Positions 29,584 through 39,506 of a stretch of DNA of 64,000 bases are shown piece after piece. The notes beneath the pieces were generated by a model that had not been told where the DNA came from, made no database searches, and saw nothing but the letters and a program-made list of their open reading frames with translations. Source of the stretch: Nitzschia sp. pyKryTriq1 (taxonomy: Eukaryota; Bacillariophyta; Bacillariophyceae; Bacillariales; Bacillariaceae). Within the stretch, counting starts at the first letter, position 1. Each line of letters opens with the position of its first letter. The position numbers and the translations under genes were made by a program. Location: assembly GCA_956465555.1 (NCBI GenBank), contig OY101129.1, positions 930,001 through 994,000 of the forward strand, given 5' to 3'.

Positions 29584-31131
29584 TTAGACATGTTGTTTTT
29601 GTCTGTTTCCCAAAATATGCCCCCCTTCGTAGCATTGGTGAGTACTTGTACTGGTAGAGGCGACGTCGTCGTCAAGCTCTTCATTGACCGGAACATCGTC
29701 TTGACACTCTTGACCGATGGAAGGAGGCAAGAGTTCTTGTACTACAGGAATCGTTGATTCTGGAATTTCCTTGTCGCCCTCTCCCACAATCATATTCTTT
29801 GCTCTTGATGCTGCTGATGATGAAGGTGGCATTATGTTTGTTCCCCGAAAGAAAGTCATCCAGATTAGGAATAGTAGGGCAACGCCGACCACCATTCCTC
29901 CAATCCTTTTGTTTCTGGTTCGTTTCCGTTTCTGGCGTTGAAACGTCGATGACGATGTCACTTTGCGATCGGGTCGCATCTCGGATGGATCCGACTCGAA
30001 ACTTGTTCGTGGAGGTCTCCGTCGCCGCCTCGTGATCGTCGTGGCATTATGATTGCGTGCTCCATCCGTTCGTTCGCGGTCGCTGGCCGACGAACTCTGT
30101 TCGTATTCCAGTACAATATCAGCCATGTACCGAGTCGATTCCAAGAGGTGTTTGACTACCTCATCTTGTTCTTGTGCCACTCTGCTGCTGCTATTGTTAG
30201 AAGAACACTTCGAGGTGCTGTGGTTGTAGTGGTTGCTGTTCTCATCCCCGTGGGATGACATTGGAGATTCCGCCATCATGACTGTACTAGGCGAAGTGGT
30301 CAAGTCTGGCAGACCATCACCGTCATCGTCGCCGTCTACTGTGGAAGCATCGTCGCCGTCGTCAACGCCATTCCCAAACCTTAGCCCTGTAGTGCCAGCT
30401 CCACTACCACCACTCGTCCTCTTGAGCGGAGTATAGGTATTTCCGCTGTTGTATTCCCATCCCTCGTCGCTGTCACTATTTCGTTTGCGGTTGGTTCGTC
30501 GTGGCGTCCGACGTTCATTCTCTTCGTTTTCTTCAACCTCCTCCTCCTCTTCATCATCGTCATCCCAACATGCCATTGGATTATCCGGAAGCGATCGACT
30601 TTGAGTCATGATCATCGTCCTCATACCTGTTCCTCCTTTCTTGGATAATTGAGCATCCTTTTCACTATCTTGTTTCGTCGTGGAATCATACCAATCCACA
30701 ATTTGTTTCATTTCTTCGGCATTCTTTTCAGCAAAGGAAGCTTGGAGTGTCGCCATTTGGATGGCTACCGAAGATAACTTTTTCCGTGGACTACCGGTAC
30801 ACGTAGAAGTACCAGTAATAGAGGAACACTTGGAGCTTAGTTCCGTTTCTTCGGCGGCGGCGGCGGCGGCAGCAGCAGAAATAGAGGAACAACCATCATC
30901 GTCGTGATTATTTGGATTACTCATATGATCCAAAGAAGAAACATCCACGTCCACCACAGCAAGGGAAGTGATGTTCACAATCTTGACACTTTCAGCATTC
31001 ATCTTGCCCACTGGTGCTCGATCAGGCATCATCCTAGGAGTACTGGTGGTAGAAATAGTATAGTCTCCCGATAGTATCCTCTCCAAATAAGCATCATCGT
31101 CATCCTCAGCAGTCGTTATGTTCATGTTCAT
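29584..31131 (-). CDS. Hypothetical single-pass membrane protein with acidic, Ser-rich N-terminal part, 515 aa
   Basis: Single exon, ATG at 31131. Residues 1-400 are low in hydrophobicity and rich in Ser, Asp, Glu and Asn, with poly-Ala (about 83-90) and poly-Glu runs. Basic residues (RRRRRPP; RQKRKRTRNKR) directly precede a membrane helix near 414-432 (GGMVVGVALLFLIWMTFF). By the positive-inside rule the N-terminal part is cytosolic. The short C-terminal ~80 residues carry two cysteines and would be luminal or external. No family was recognised. It is convergent with the UBA-LRR gene, with 144 nt between stops. Confidence 0.6.
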   Translation of the reverse strand: MNMNITTAEDDDDAYLERILSGDYTISTTSTPRMMPDRAPVGKMNAESVKIVNITSLAVVDVDVSSLDHMSNPNNHDDDGCSSISAAAAAAAAEETELSSKCSSITGTSTCTGSPRKKLSSVAIQMATLQASFAEKNAEEMKQIVDWYDSTTKQDSEKDAQLSKKGGTGMRTMIMTQSRSLPDNPMACWDDDDEEEEEVEENEENERRTPRRTNRKRNSDSDEGWEYNSGNTYTPLKRTSGGSGAGTTGLRFGNGVDDGDDASTVDGDDDGDGLPDLTTSPSTVMMAESPMSSHGDENSNHYNHSTSKCSSNNSSSRVAQEQDEVVKHLLESTRYMADIVLEYEQSSSASDRERTDGARNHNATTITRRRRRPPRTSFESDPSEMRPDRKVTSSSTFQRQKRKRTRNKRIGGMVVGVALLFLIWMTFFRGTNIMPPSSSAASRAKNMIVGEGDKEIPESTIPVVQELLPPSIGQECQDDVPVNEELDDDVASTSTSTHQCYEGGHILGNRQKQHV

Positions 31132-32067
31132 GTTCTCATCAATGAGTGAGTTTGTGAACTTTGAAATAAAAAATTATCCAGAGGACCTGACCTGCTGTTT
31201 GCTGTTTGCACCCTGCCGAGGAGGAGTCAGTCGCTAGTCTAATTTTTAGAGAATGGATTGTGCCTTCTGCTACCGTACTTGTATGCTTTCTGCCAACGAA
31301 CAGAGAGCGAAATTTAGAAGAGTGTCAAGAACGCTACCGTACCAGGTACAGGTACTGTAGCTCGATCGAGCCGTGCGCTTCTCGTATTTTAGCGCCCCGC
31401 ATCATCGTCGCATCGGTCTTGATCCCGGTCGGTTGGGTTTTCTTGGTCTTGGTGCGGCTTGGCCGGTGCGGGTGTGACATGACTTTCGAAATAAAAATAA
31501 CCGTACAATCTAGATTTGAACGGTAAATAAGCGTTAGACCAACGGATATTCAAAATATCGAATTTTCGACCCCTTCGATCTTATTGTCTCCCCTCTGCGC
31601 GGGCCGCTGCTCCTCACGACGACGAAATAAAGTACGGAGTCAGTCATCAGTCGCGAAGGTTGGTTTCTACTAGACTGCTCTCTGTACTACTATTGTAGTC
31701 TATAGAGGGAGAGCTTCTCTCGTACACAATTCGTTGAACAAGTGCAGCACAAATGGATGATTATGAAGTAGATCTTCAAGGCTGAGGCGAGCGGCCTTTG
31801 CGAGAAGATTTCGCAGCATTATTTGATGATGGTCCTCGTGATGGCCGGCAAACAGCAGAGACTACAGCTAATTTCCTGTACATCGGCTTTAGTACTACTG
31901 TAGAAAATCTATGTACTGTAAAGGTGATTTGATTCTTTTTTTTAAATGGGGAGACGTAATCTTACGTAGTCTGCTAGTAGAAAGGACCCATCGAAACAAG
32001 TCTGCTCTTATACAGATCAGCGCTTCCTCGTTGTTCTTGCGTCTTCACCGTCATCTTCTTCCTTCCT
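31132..32067. other. Intergenic region, 0.94 kb
   Basis: It lies between two minus-strand genes. It contains GTAC-type words (near 31330-31360) and CTCTAGAG-type short hairpins (near 31690). No open frame here has recognisable protein character. Confidence 0.45.
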
Positions 32068-32646
32068 TCACCTGAACCACTGGTTGGCCCCACCCATATA
32101 ATTGATCAGCTTGGTGTAACCATTCGCCGCCGCAAATTGGGCCGCATGGACACTTCGAACTCCGGCGGCACAGGAAAACACCAAGGTTTCGTCGGGGGTT
32201 GGCTTGGGGAAACCACACAGTTCTTCAAAATCATCCTCGTCGAGTGCAAAGACATTTTGTTGGGCCAACATTTGGAGGGGTAGAGTTTGCGTATTGGGAG
32301 ATAACTTTCCAGTATACTCGATTTCGTGCAACTCTCGCACGTCCAACACCAGATATCCGGAATCCTCTCGGCCACCGGCTTCATAATCTTCGATGATTTC
32401 TTCCATTTCTTCCTTGCCCACATTACGCAACTGAACTTGTTCTTGAGATCCACCACCACTGGAAAAGAGTCTCGAAGAGGAAGAAGAATGCCGAACCGTC
32501 GCAACGAGAGAAGGCGACGAGGCAACCGATAAGGATGATCGGGCCATCATCGCACTGGAATGATGATGTTGCTGGCCGACTAGGTTTCTCGATGCCATTT
32601 GCGTGCCGACAAATGCAGCCTTGGAGGCTGCGGCCCAAAGCTTCAT
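32068..32646 (-). CDS. Rhodanese-domain protein, probably mitochondrial, 192 aa
   Basis: The ATG at 32646 (MKLWAAASKAAFVG) is preferred over upstream alternatives because it opens a basic, Ser/Ala-rich presequence without acidic residues (about 75 residues). The single rhodanese domain (about 80-192) shows the YLVLDVRELHEIEYTG strand-loop and the active-site loop FSCAAGVRSVHAAQ, with the catalytic Cys and the Arg of the CxxGxR form. It ends in GGANQWF, close to the usual GGxxxW. It may transfer sulphane sulphur or serve as a sulphide-related carrier in mitochondria. The protein ends directly after the domain. Confidence 0.9.
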   Translation of the reverse strand: MKLWAAASKAAFVGTQMASRNLVGQQHHHSSAMMARSSLSVASSPSLVATVRHSSSSSRLFSSGGGSQEQVQLRNVGKEEMEEIIEDYEAGGREDSGYLVLDVRELHEIEYTGKLSPNTQTLPLQMLAQQNVFALDEDDFEELCGFPKPTPDETLVFSCAAGVRSVHAAQFAAANGYTKLINYMGGANQWFR

Positions 32647-33103
32647 GACTTCTAGACTATAGCTGCAATAATAAATGTATTGTACAGATGATGATTCGTA
32701 CAACACCAATACCAAAACAACGAAACAAACTCAGCACCTTTATTTGTTCATTCAGATGGTATTCTTCATACCGTAATACACCGTACACGGCGTACGACTA
32801 TAATATCATCGTGACGCGACGCTGACGTCATTCCTTTTGAAGTCGTGCATGCGTGAGACGTCTCGTCGTCCGTGTGTCTCTGCTCGCTCTCGCTACAAGT
32901 ATCGCGCATCCGCTATCCGCCGCCATTCCTTCATGACTTTTGGATCTTTAGCTTTTATTGATGGGTCTTTAGCTGCAGTCTTGCTGCTTGGGTCAAACAT
33001 AGCATCTTTCTCAAAGTTCACCGCATTTTACCATGACCCATGACCAGCTCTCTCCAATATCACAATTTCTTCTCCTTCACATTTTAAAATAAAGGAATCA
33101 ATA
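32647..33103. promoter_or_regulatory. Divergent intergenic region, 0.46 kb
   Basis: Candidate shared promoter of the rhodanese gene and the neurochondrin-like gene. It contains TACACCGTACACGGCGTACG near 32775, and GAGACGTCTCGTC near 32855, which includes a GAGACGTCTC palindrome. No gene was seen. Confidence 0.45.
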
Positions 33104-35590
33104 ATGCAGCAACAACAGCAATCACCAGTCGTCAACCTACCAGAGGCTTTGAATCTTCTTTGTCCTGCTGTACTAAATAATCATGATGGCGACGTCCAGG
33201 AATCATCATCATCCTCGTCGCCTTCTACCGGTACTGCTGCGAATATCCCCTTTGAGATGGAACGCGCGCTAGCCTGCTGGGTGTTGTTGACTCGACTATC
33301 CGACGACGATGAAGAAGAATTGCAAAAGGCATGGGAACGACATGGAACGATATTACAACGTTTTGCCATTGACATTCTTCTCAAGAAGAACGAGAAGGAC
33401 ATGAAGAATGATGCTGATGCTGATGATCAAGATCAAAGAGACGTGGACATGCTACAGCGCTATTTGCGGTTAGTCTCGCAAGTGACGTCGCGATTGACAC
33501 CCGAACTGTATCCTGTCGACCTGGGAGAAGCGATTCTTCAAGTATGGAATCAACTATGCACCATCATCCCTGGTGCAAACATTCACAATGGTGGTGAGGA
33601 TGCTGATGCTCCGATACGACTTTTATCGGTACATATGGACGTTTGTGCCAGTTTGGAGGTATTCCTACTGGCGGATCCAGTGCGAGCGAATGTAGCCTCG
33701 GTACTACCTATTATTTGGAATCGATTTCTACACTCGTGCAAAGCGGAAGCAGCAGCAGAAGCTACAAATACCAAAAACAACACCACGGCATCCTCATCGG
33801 CGTCTCCACCACCACCACCACCACCACCACCACCAAGTGATGAAGGAGAAGATCCAAGTAAGAAAGGAGTCATGAATGATGATGGCGAAGATAATCGCGA
33901 TTGGAATATGATGAGGGATACACTGGATGGAATTCTGGCTCCTGATAAGAACCCGGACTGTCACTACTACTCTTGGACGGCGTGGAACGAGCTCATTTTG
34001 GGGATATTCACACAAGAGGGTACCGAGGATTTGATCCCCGCCGCCATGGTGCCCTCATTGTTGGAATGGATCACATCCGATCCATCGCAGAAGAGTCTGA
34101 TGGGGGGCAAGAACTTGCGCTCCGCATGGAATGAATGGTGTCTGACATGGATCACCACTCGGAGCATCCTTCAGCATGCTTCGTCGCCCAATAAAAATCC
34201 TGCTAATAGTCTCTTCCACCAAGCCTTGTTGCGCGATCCCGATTCCATCTCGCGATTACAACGAATGTTAATGTCTCACGTCATTTCTCCAGGAGCATCC
34301 AGCAACAACAAGGGCGATGAATCGGTTTCGAGGGCCATGGCATGGCAAGCACTAGTGGCATTGGTGGATGTCAATGGATTCGAATGGATGATATTGAAGG
34401 ACACTGCTACCACTACTGTCACCCCATTGCCGACAACGGCGGCTAAGCTTGGTCGTGCCACACTTTTGTGCACATGGATTCGATTGGCCAGTGGAGAATT
34501 GAGAATACAGTTGCAGCAGCTAGTCGCGGCCAGTACAACTCCTGAAGAACAACAAAAGCATCAACCAAAGCTCTCGGCGTCATCTGTACACTCGACCGGC
34601 GCTCGACAGGCAACGGGTCTTCCGATTGGACTGGCATGTGGTCGACTTCTCCAGAGCGTGGTCCAATACTTGATTGCACTTGCCGATCAACCCCATATTC
34701 AAATGCCCTTGTCGGGGGATGCCCTATTACATTTACGCCAATCTCTGGAACAAACCCTTTGGACAGCGGTCGAATACCTGTCTCTGACTACTAATACAAA
34801 CACCACCACCATGTCTACATCGTCGTTGTTGCCGTCAATGATGGATACGACTTTACATGACGACCGGGCATCCTTGTTCCACTCCATGCTTCGACTGCTT
34901 GGCACCTTGCTCATGGAAGTGGACATTTTCGATTTACTGGAAAAGAATCATCCCCCGTTGATGCTGGAAAATGACGATGATGGAAATTGGGATCATGTCA
35001 CATCGTCATCGTCACCATCATCCTCACCCGTCGTCATTTTGACATGTCTCCAAGGAATGCTGCCTATCGCGGAAGATCCATCCTTACTTCCAGGGTTGGT
35101 GCATATTTTGGGAGATGCTGAAGGCGATCAAGACAAGGAGGTACTCCTGCTGGAGTATTTGTACGATCCCCTCTTGGAGTATCTTGAATGGTATTGGCAA
35201 CGAGGCTCGACCACAATGACGAGTACTACTGGCAGGAACAATCCGACTATAAGTCTGCTGTTGTTGGACGATACTGTGGCTTGGGCGTGCAGCAGTACCG
35301 AACTCTGGGTCCAACTCTCCGTGACGGCCGAACAACACAACTACAAGGGACGAAGGGCTGGTACCACAAATAATTCTGCTGCTCAACCGCAACAACAACG
35401 CCGCCGCCTGTGCTTAGCTTTGCTGACATGGATCCAGCAAATCCTGCAAACCAGCAATCCCGCGTCTCGCAACTATCTGGCACTTGCACTTGGGTGCTAC
35501 ATGACTCTCTCGAAAGATCGAATGGAACCTCCCAAAGAGCATGAAAACCGAGTCATCCTGCGAGCCTTACAGTGGTGTGAAATTGGCTAA
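33104..35590 (+). CDS. Neurochondrin-like all-helical (armadillo-type) protein, 828 aa
   Basis: Single exon, ATG at 33104. The protein is almost entirely helical, with low-complexity inserts (poly-Gln start, poly-Pro near 228-243, Ser/Thr runs). The order of short blocks resembles neurochondrin. FEMERALACWVLLTRL comes near the N-terminus, and an internal WQALVALVDVNGFEWM block is followed by LCTWIRLASGELRIQLQQL. Then come IGLACGRLLQSVVQYLIALAD and LFHSMLRLLGTLLMEV, which match the human blocks LVNLACVEVRLALEE, AIGAVIHYLLQV and VRILGAWLAEE in order. Sequence identity is low, so the name is tentative. Neurochondrins are cytosolic scaffold proteins of ill-defined role. A generic HEAT/ARM protein is the alternative. 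Confidence 0.5.
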   Translation: MQQQQQSPVVNLPEALNLLCPAVLNNHDGDVQESSSSSSPSTGTAANIPFEMERALACWVLLTRLSDDDEEELQKAWERHGTILQRFAIDILLKKNEKDMKNDADADDQDQRDVDMLQRYLRLVSQVTSRLTPELYPVDLGEAILQVWNQLCTIIPGANIHNGGEDADAPIRLLSVHMDVCASLEVFLLADPVRANVASVLPIIWNRFLHSCKAEAAAEATNTKNNTTASSSASPPPPPPPPPPSDEGEDPSKKGVMNDDGEDNRDWNMMRDTLDGILAPDKNPDCHYYSWTAWNELILGIFTQEGTEDLIPAAMVPSLLEWITSDPSQKSLMGGKNLRSAWNEWCLTWITTRSILQHASSPNKNPANSLFHQALLRDPDSISRLQRMLMSHVISPGASSNNKGDESVSRAMAWQALVALVDVNGFEWMILKDTATTTVTPLPTTAAKLGRATLLCTWIRLASGELRIQLQQLVAASTTPEEQQKHQPKLSASSVHSTGARQATGLPIGLACGRLLQSVVQYLIALADQPHIQMPLSGDALLHLRQSLEQTLWTAVEYLSLTTNTNTTTMSTSSLLPSMMDTTLHDDRASLFHSMLRLLGTLLMEVDIFDLLEKNHPPLMLENDDDGNWDHVTSSSSPSSSPVVILTCLQGMLPIAEDPSLLPGLVHILGDAEGDQDKEVLLLEYLYDPLLEYLEWYWQRGSTTMTSTTGRNNPTISLLLLDDTVAWACSSTELWVQLSVTAEQHNYKGRRAGTTNNSAAQPQQQRRRLCLALLTWIQQILQTSNPASRNYLALALGCYMTLSKDRMEPPKEHENRVILRALQWCEIG

Positions 35591-35891
35591 TGCTATTGTA
35601 TGGCAACGTCGTCAAGTACTCTTAGTTAGCAGTAATCTAATTGGATATCCCGCAAAACAGCGGTGTTTTCAAGTTTGTCAAATGTTGTAGCTATGCAGCT
35701 TTTTTCGCATTTATACTACTAAACGACACACGATGTCGTTTCTTTTATAGCATCGAAATGAGCAATTCAGCCTCTTTGCCAATGCCATCCCATCTCCCAA
35801 GTGGAGATGAGTGCGTGCTAAAGTCGTTCCGGTATAGCACGTCATACGCGTGCAATTGATTCATTTTAGTCATCACAAAATCGAAAAGAGA
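35591..35891. other. Convergent intergenic region, 0.3 kb
   Basis: 3' sides of two convergent genes; AT-rich, no gene or distinct signal seen. Confidence 0.4.
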
Positions 35892-38660
35892 TTATTCTTC
35901 AGTCTGTTGGTCCGCATTGCTGGAATCTTCGTCGTTAGCGATGGGCTCCTCCACATCCTCGTTGGGATTCTCCTCGTCAGCAGTGATGCGCTCCTCCGCA
36001 TCATCGTTGATATCCACCTCGTCAGTGATGGGCGGCTCTTCATCATTGCGTTCCTCCTCGTCGTTGCGCTGCTGCTGCTGCTGCTGATCGTCGTCGGCCT
36101 GGTGATCGTCTCTTTCCTGATTATCGTCCCTGGCCTGATCTTCCTCTGTAGTCATCATAATGTCGGCGTCGGCATCGGCATCGGTGTCAGCGTCCTGCTC
36201 GTCCTGAGCCATATTGGTTTGGGGCGCCAATCGTTCGGCTCTCGCTTTTTTCAATTCCGTCAGTCGGGCCTGAAAGGCGTCCAGACTCTTTTTCTGCTTG
36301 TCGGGGTCCGCATACAGGGATATGTTGCGGTTTGTCGTACCAGATAAACGACTATTTTTGACGGCTTGGACCAATTCTTCCACCCTTGTGCGATTCTGTA
36401 TGCCATTGCGTCTGTTGCTGTTCTGTGACAACTGCGATAACCACGGAGCCAGGCGCTCGTGGGCTTGAAGGTTCATCTTTTGATACATGACATGGGACTC
36501 CTCGCCACCTCGGAGGGCGCTATTGGCCACCATTTCGTAGACTTTTTGCGGACACGCCTTGAGATCAAATGGGAAGACCATTCGTAGTTTCAATACCTTG
36601 CGGCAGCGACGTTCCACTTGCCACAACAAGTGGCCACCAATCATGATACTCCATTTTTCTGGAACTTTCATCCACGCGTCAAACTTGGGATTCTCCTTGA
36701 ACTTGTTGACCATTTCAAAGCCGCTTTCTTTGTGTGTGGTGGTATTCTTGTGGATTTGGCGCGTGTCTTCGTGCGAGGAGGACACGGGGACTAAATAACA
36801 GCTGGGTCGATTGGGGTCCCATTCCCTGGCGGCAGAACACCACACGAGATCGGGTCCCCATGCGCTCGTTTGGTTCACAAATTCGGGTGTCAAAATCATA
36901 TCAAAAAAGTAATTGGCGAATTTGGCGTCAAACAGCACAAAATACATTTCCAGGAGGGGAACGTCCGTGGGTACCACATCGGAAAATAATTGAGAGCTCC
37001 ATTTGGTATTCCAGTCTTCGGTCCAGGCTTCGGCAGCGTGAAATTGGAACCATTGTCGTTTGGGATACGAATGTCGATACAACAGCGCCTCTTCAGTATT
37101 TTGTCGCAGAGGACCCGAGACGACGGCATTTTCCTTTTGTTTCACAAAGGTCCGCCACGGAAATCCATTTATGCGTTGGTCATTATCTTTAAAGAGGACC
37201 AAATCGTATTCGAGCATTCTATCCACAAAGTCTCGCATGTAGGCAAACTTATTGAAAGGATCCGAGCTCACTTCAGTATGAAAGTGTATATTTTTCGGAA
37301 AGTTTTCGGTGGCTAGTTGAAAGACTTCCATCAAGACGGGATCAGTCACAACGAGATGAATTTCCCATTCACAATTGTCATGAATTTGCGAAATGGCATG
37401 ATTGTCTTCCCGAATCCGTTCTATTTCTTTGGTGAGCTCCTCCAGGTCTCGGGCCCGTACGTTCATGAGAATCAGCAAGGATTCGGAACGCTTTTCATCG
37501 GCGTAGCTCATAATGTTAAGTCGGGATGCGTCCCCAATGAGACTGGTGAGATTCGAGTGGGCGTTTTTGGATTGAATGGTCGATCCGAAACTGAGCGAGT
37601 CCACCCAGAGTCTTGTGGAAGTGTAGGCTTCTCCAATCATATAATACAAAACTTCATCCGCCACCACCATGGGCACCTCTTCGATCCGCCAAATGTCGGA
37701 TCCATCATCGGGCGACAAGGAATGCACTCGATCCATCAGGGTCTGCATCCCTGCTCGATTGATCACATATGCTCGTGTCGACCAGTGGTAGGGTTGCCAG
37801 GTAATGAAATAATCGACCAAATTCACTCCCTGCTTGACCACGTTGGGGTTGTTGGTGGCAAATTGAAGGATCTTCCAATGCAGCGGCGCCCGATCGACAT
37901 AGGGCTTCCACTGCTTGAGAAAGTTGTGCGACAGTAACGCGTCGTCTTCCAAAATTAACACTTGCGAATGGCCATCCAGGTAGGCTTGCCGGATCGCCTT
38001 GAGATGAGACATTAAACATGCCGCCTCTTGATATTCATAAATGTTTTCAACGTGCTTCTTGTTGGAGGGACGTCCGTCTTGTTCATCCAATGTCACATTG
38101 GTATGGAATATCAATTGATCTCGACTCCACAAGTCTAACGTACTATTGACGTCCATGGCCGACACGCGATGTGCAATGTCCCCCAGACCGAGCGAGGCAA
38201 ACATGTCTCGCATGGCGTGTCGTCGAGCGACACTCGAATCGAGGTTGATCCAATAAATGGGTGGTAACTTTTCAATGATCGTCGGCTGATCCATCAAAGC
38301 TTCATACGTCAAGTCTATCATTCCACTCTTGCTGCCCGCCAAGGCCATCATGGCGACCACTTGTTGTTCGCCCTGAGTGTAAATTTCTCGCAAATAGCGA
38401 GAATTTAAATGTATCACATTGAGGTAGACAAGCAAGAATATTGTCGACACAAAGAAGAGTCGGAAACAAGAACACGGGGTCCATGATCTCCTGCTGATGA
38501 AACGTCTAGCATTTGTGTTCGTATTCGTATTTGTATTTGTATTTGTATTTGTATTGGACTTGTTGGAAGTGGACTTGTTGGACTTATTGGAAATGTTGGA
38601 ATTGGACCGTCGCAATGGCTCAAGGTGTTGTGACGATCCTTGCCGTTGGAAGGGACCCAT
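35892..38660 (-). CDS. Two-domain type II glycosyltransferase: GT25 plus second GT-like domain, 922 aa
   Basis: Single exon. After an Asn/Thr repeat (residues ~35-48, from an AATACA hexamer repeat) a signal anchor lies near 64-82 (LFFVSTIFLLVYLNVIHL). The first domain (about 130-370) matches glycosyltransferase family 25: PPIYWINLDSSVARRHAM, HRVSAMD, SHLKAIRQAYLDGHSQVLILEDDALL, with the EDD motif expected to bind metal and donor. The second domain (about 385-720) has LVLFKDNDQRINGFPWRTFV, a DxD-type motif, and a later WGPDLVWCSAA block, similar in style to DUF707-type glycosyltransferases. The C-terminal ~120 residues are Asp/Glu/Gln-rich low complexity. Such fusions make bifunctional Golgi enzymes in other families. 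Substrate unknown; perhaps cell-wall or frustule glycoprotein glycans. Confidence 0.8.
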   Translation of the reverse strand: MGPFQRQGSSQHLEPLRRSNSNISNKSNKSTSNKSNTNTNTNTNTNTNTNARRFISRRSWTPCSCFRLFFVSTIFLLVYLNVIHLNSRYLREIYTQGEQQVVAMMALAGSKSGMIDLTYEALMDQPTIIEKLPPIYWINLDSSVARRHAMRDMFASLGLGDIAHRVSAMDVNSTLDLWSRDQLIFHTNVTLDEQDGRPSNKKHVENIYEYQEAACLMSHLKAIRQAYLDGHSQVLILEDDALLSHNFLKQWKPYVDRAPLHWKILQFATNNPNVVKQGVNLVDYFITWQPYHWSTRAYVINRAGMQTLMDRVHSLSPDDGSDIWRIEEVPMVVADEVLYYMIGEAYTSTRLWVDSLSFGSTIQSKNAHSNLTSLIGDASRLNIMSYADEKRSESLLILMNVRARDLEELTKEIERIREDNHAISQIHDNCEWEIHLVVTDPVLMEVFQLATENFPKNIHFHTEVSSDPFNKFAYMRDFVDRMLEYDLVLFKDNDQRINGFPWRTFVKQKENAVVSGPLRQNTEEALLYRHSYPKRQWFQFHAAEAWTEDWNTKWSSQLFSDVVPTDVPLLEMYFVLFDAKFANYFFDMILTPEFVNQTSAWGPDLVWCSAAREWDPNRPSCYLVPVSSSHEDTRQIHKNTTTHKESGFEMVNKFKENPKFDAWMKVPEKWSIMIGGHLLWQVERRCRKVLKLRMVFPFDLKACPQKVYEMVANSALRGGEESHVMYQKMNLQAHERLAPWLSQLSQNSNRRNGIQNRTRVEELVQAVKNSRLSGTTNRNISLYADPDKQKKSLDAFQARLTELKKARAERLAPQTNMAQDEQDADTDADADADIMMTTEEDQARDDNQERDDHQADDDQQQQQQRNDEEERNDEEPPITDEVDINDDAEERITADEENPNEDVEEPIANDEDSSNADQQTEE
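38504..38560. repeat. Hexanucleotide tandem repeat coding for (Asn-Thr)n
   Basis: Repeated GTATTT/GTATTC units on the plus strand (AAATAC on the coding strand) encode the Asn-Thr run before the membrane anchor of the GT25 protein. This is a microsatellite inside a coding sequence and may vary in length between strains. Confidence 0.75.
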
Positions 38661-39506
38661 GATGAGCTCTCGGCTACCGTTCGAGATGCGTTTTAAAAAT
38701 GTGTATTATAGCTGGCGGTAGCAATAATGTAGCTGGTAGCAGGGTGAGCAGGGACGCTTGCTGTTAACTTGTGGCGATGCTCCTACTCGTAGCGATGCTC
38801 GCTACCTGGTACTCTGTCGTTTGAACACAAGAGGTGCTCCGCGCCTCTGTCCCTACAAGTACCGACTATGGTTCCGAATATAAAAAATGCGCATACATAA
38901 TACGATTGATCGATGCACTTTTTTCTTGGTTCGCCCTCGTCGTCATTCCCTCTCCTCTCCAACAAAACGACGCAACTTTGGTGGTCTTGCTAGCTTGGTG
39001 CGGTGCGGTGTACTCGTACAGTAGTATGTGGTTGCTTGGCGCGCTCGGTGCATTTCGTGCCATGGTCGCGATGTGGCGTCGTTTCAGTACAACAAATACC
39101 GTACCAGGTACCGGTGCTACTGTCGTTGTACAGCACTGGTTTACAGTACATTCAATACTCGTACTTGTTACACTGTAGGCGCCGCCAGCCAGCCGTGCGT
39201 GCGCGTTGGCGGCGAGATGGGCGTTCTGGTGCGCAGCGCCACAAAACCCGGAGTTCATCAACGCTCGAAGTGGTTGCGTCAGTGGGACCGGGTGCTGGAC
39301 GGACGGACGGACGGTCGTCGGACGGATCGGATGGATGGCCGGCCGGCTGTACCGTACCAGGTATGTACCGATACAAGTACGGTTGCGTCCGAGTGCGTCC
39401 GATAAAACCGACCGTCGTCACACGCGATGAGTGCGGGCAAAAATGGAAGGATTTTTTCAGATCTTTTATTCTTTTGGCTTGAAACTTCAATTCCTTTTTT
39501 CACTTC
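38661..39506. promoter_or_regulatory. Divergent intergenic region, 0.85 kb
   Basis: Promoter region between the GT25 gene and the oxygenase gene. It has a GTAC/GGTACC cluster (39095-39170) and a GGAC tetranucleotide repeat (39296-39318) running into GGATCGGATGGATGGCCGGCC. Open frames of 100-160 codons across this part overlap on both strands and are Arg-rich. They look like by-products of GC-rich sequence, not genes. Confidence 0.5.

Noticed and set aside
39003-39490. Overlapping 110-160-codon frames on both strands
   Set aside because: Arg/Gly-rich translations of a GC-rich, GGAC-repeat spacer. No conserved motif and several frames open at once.
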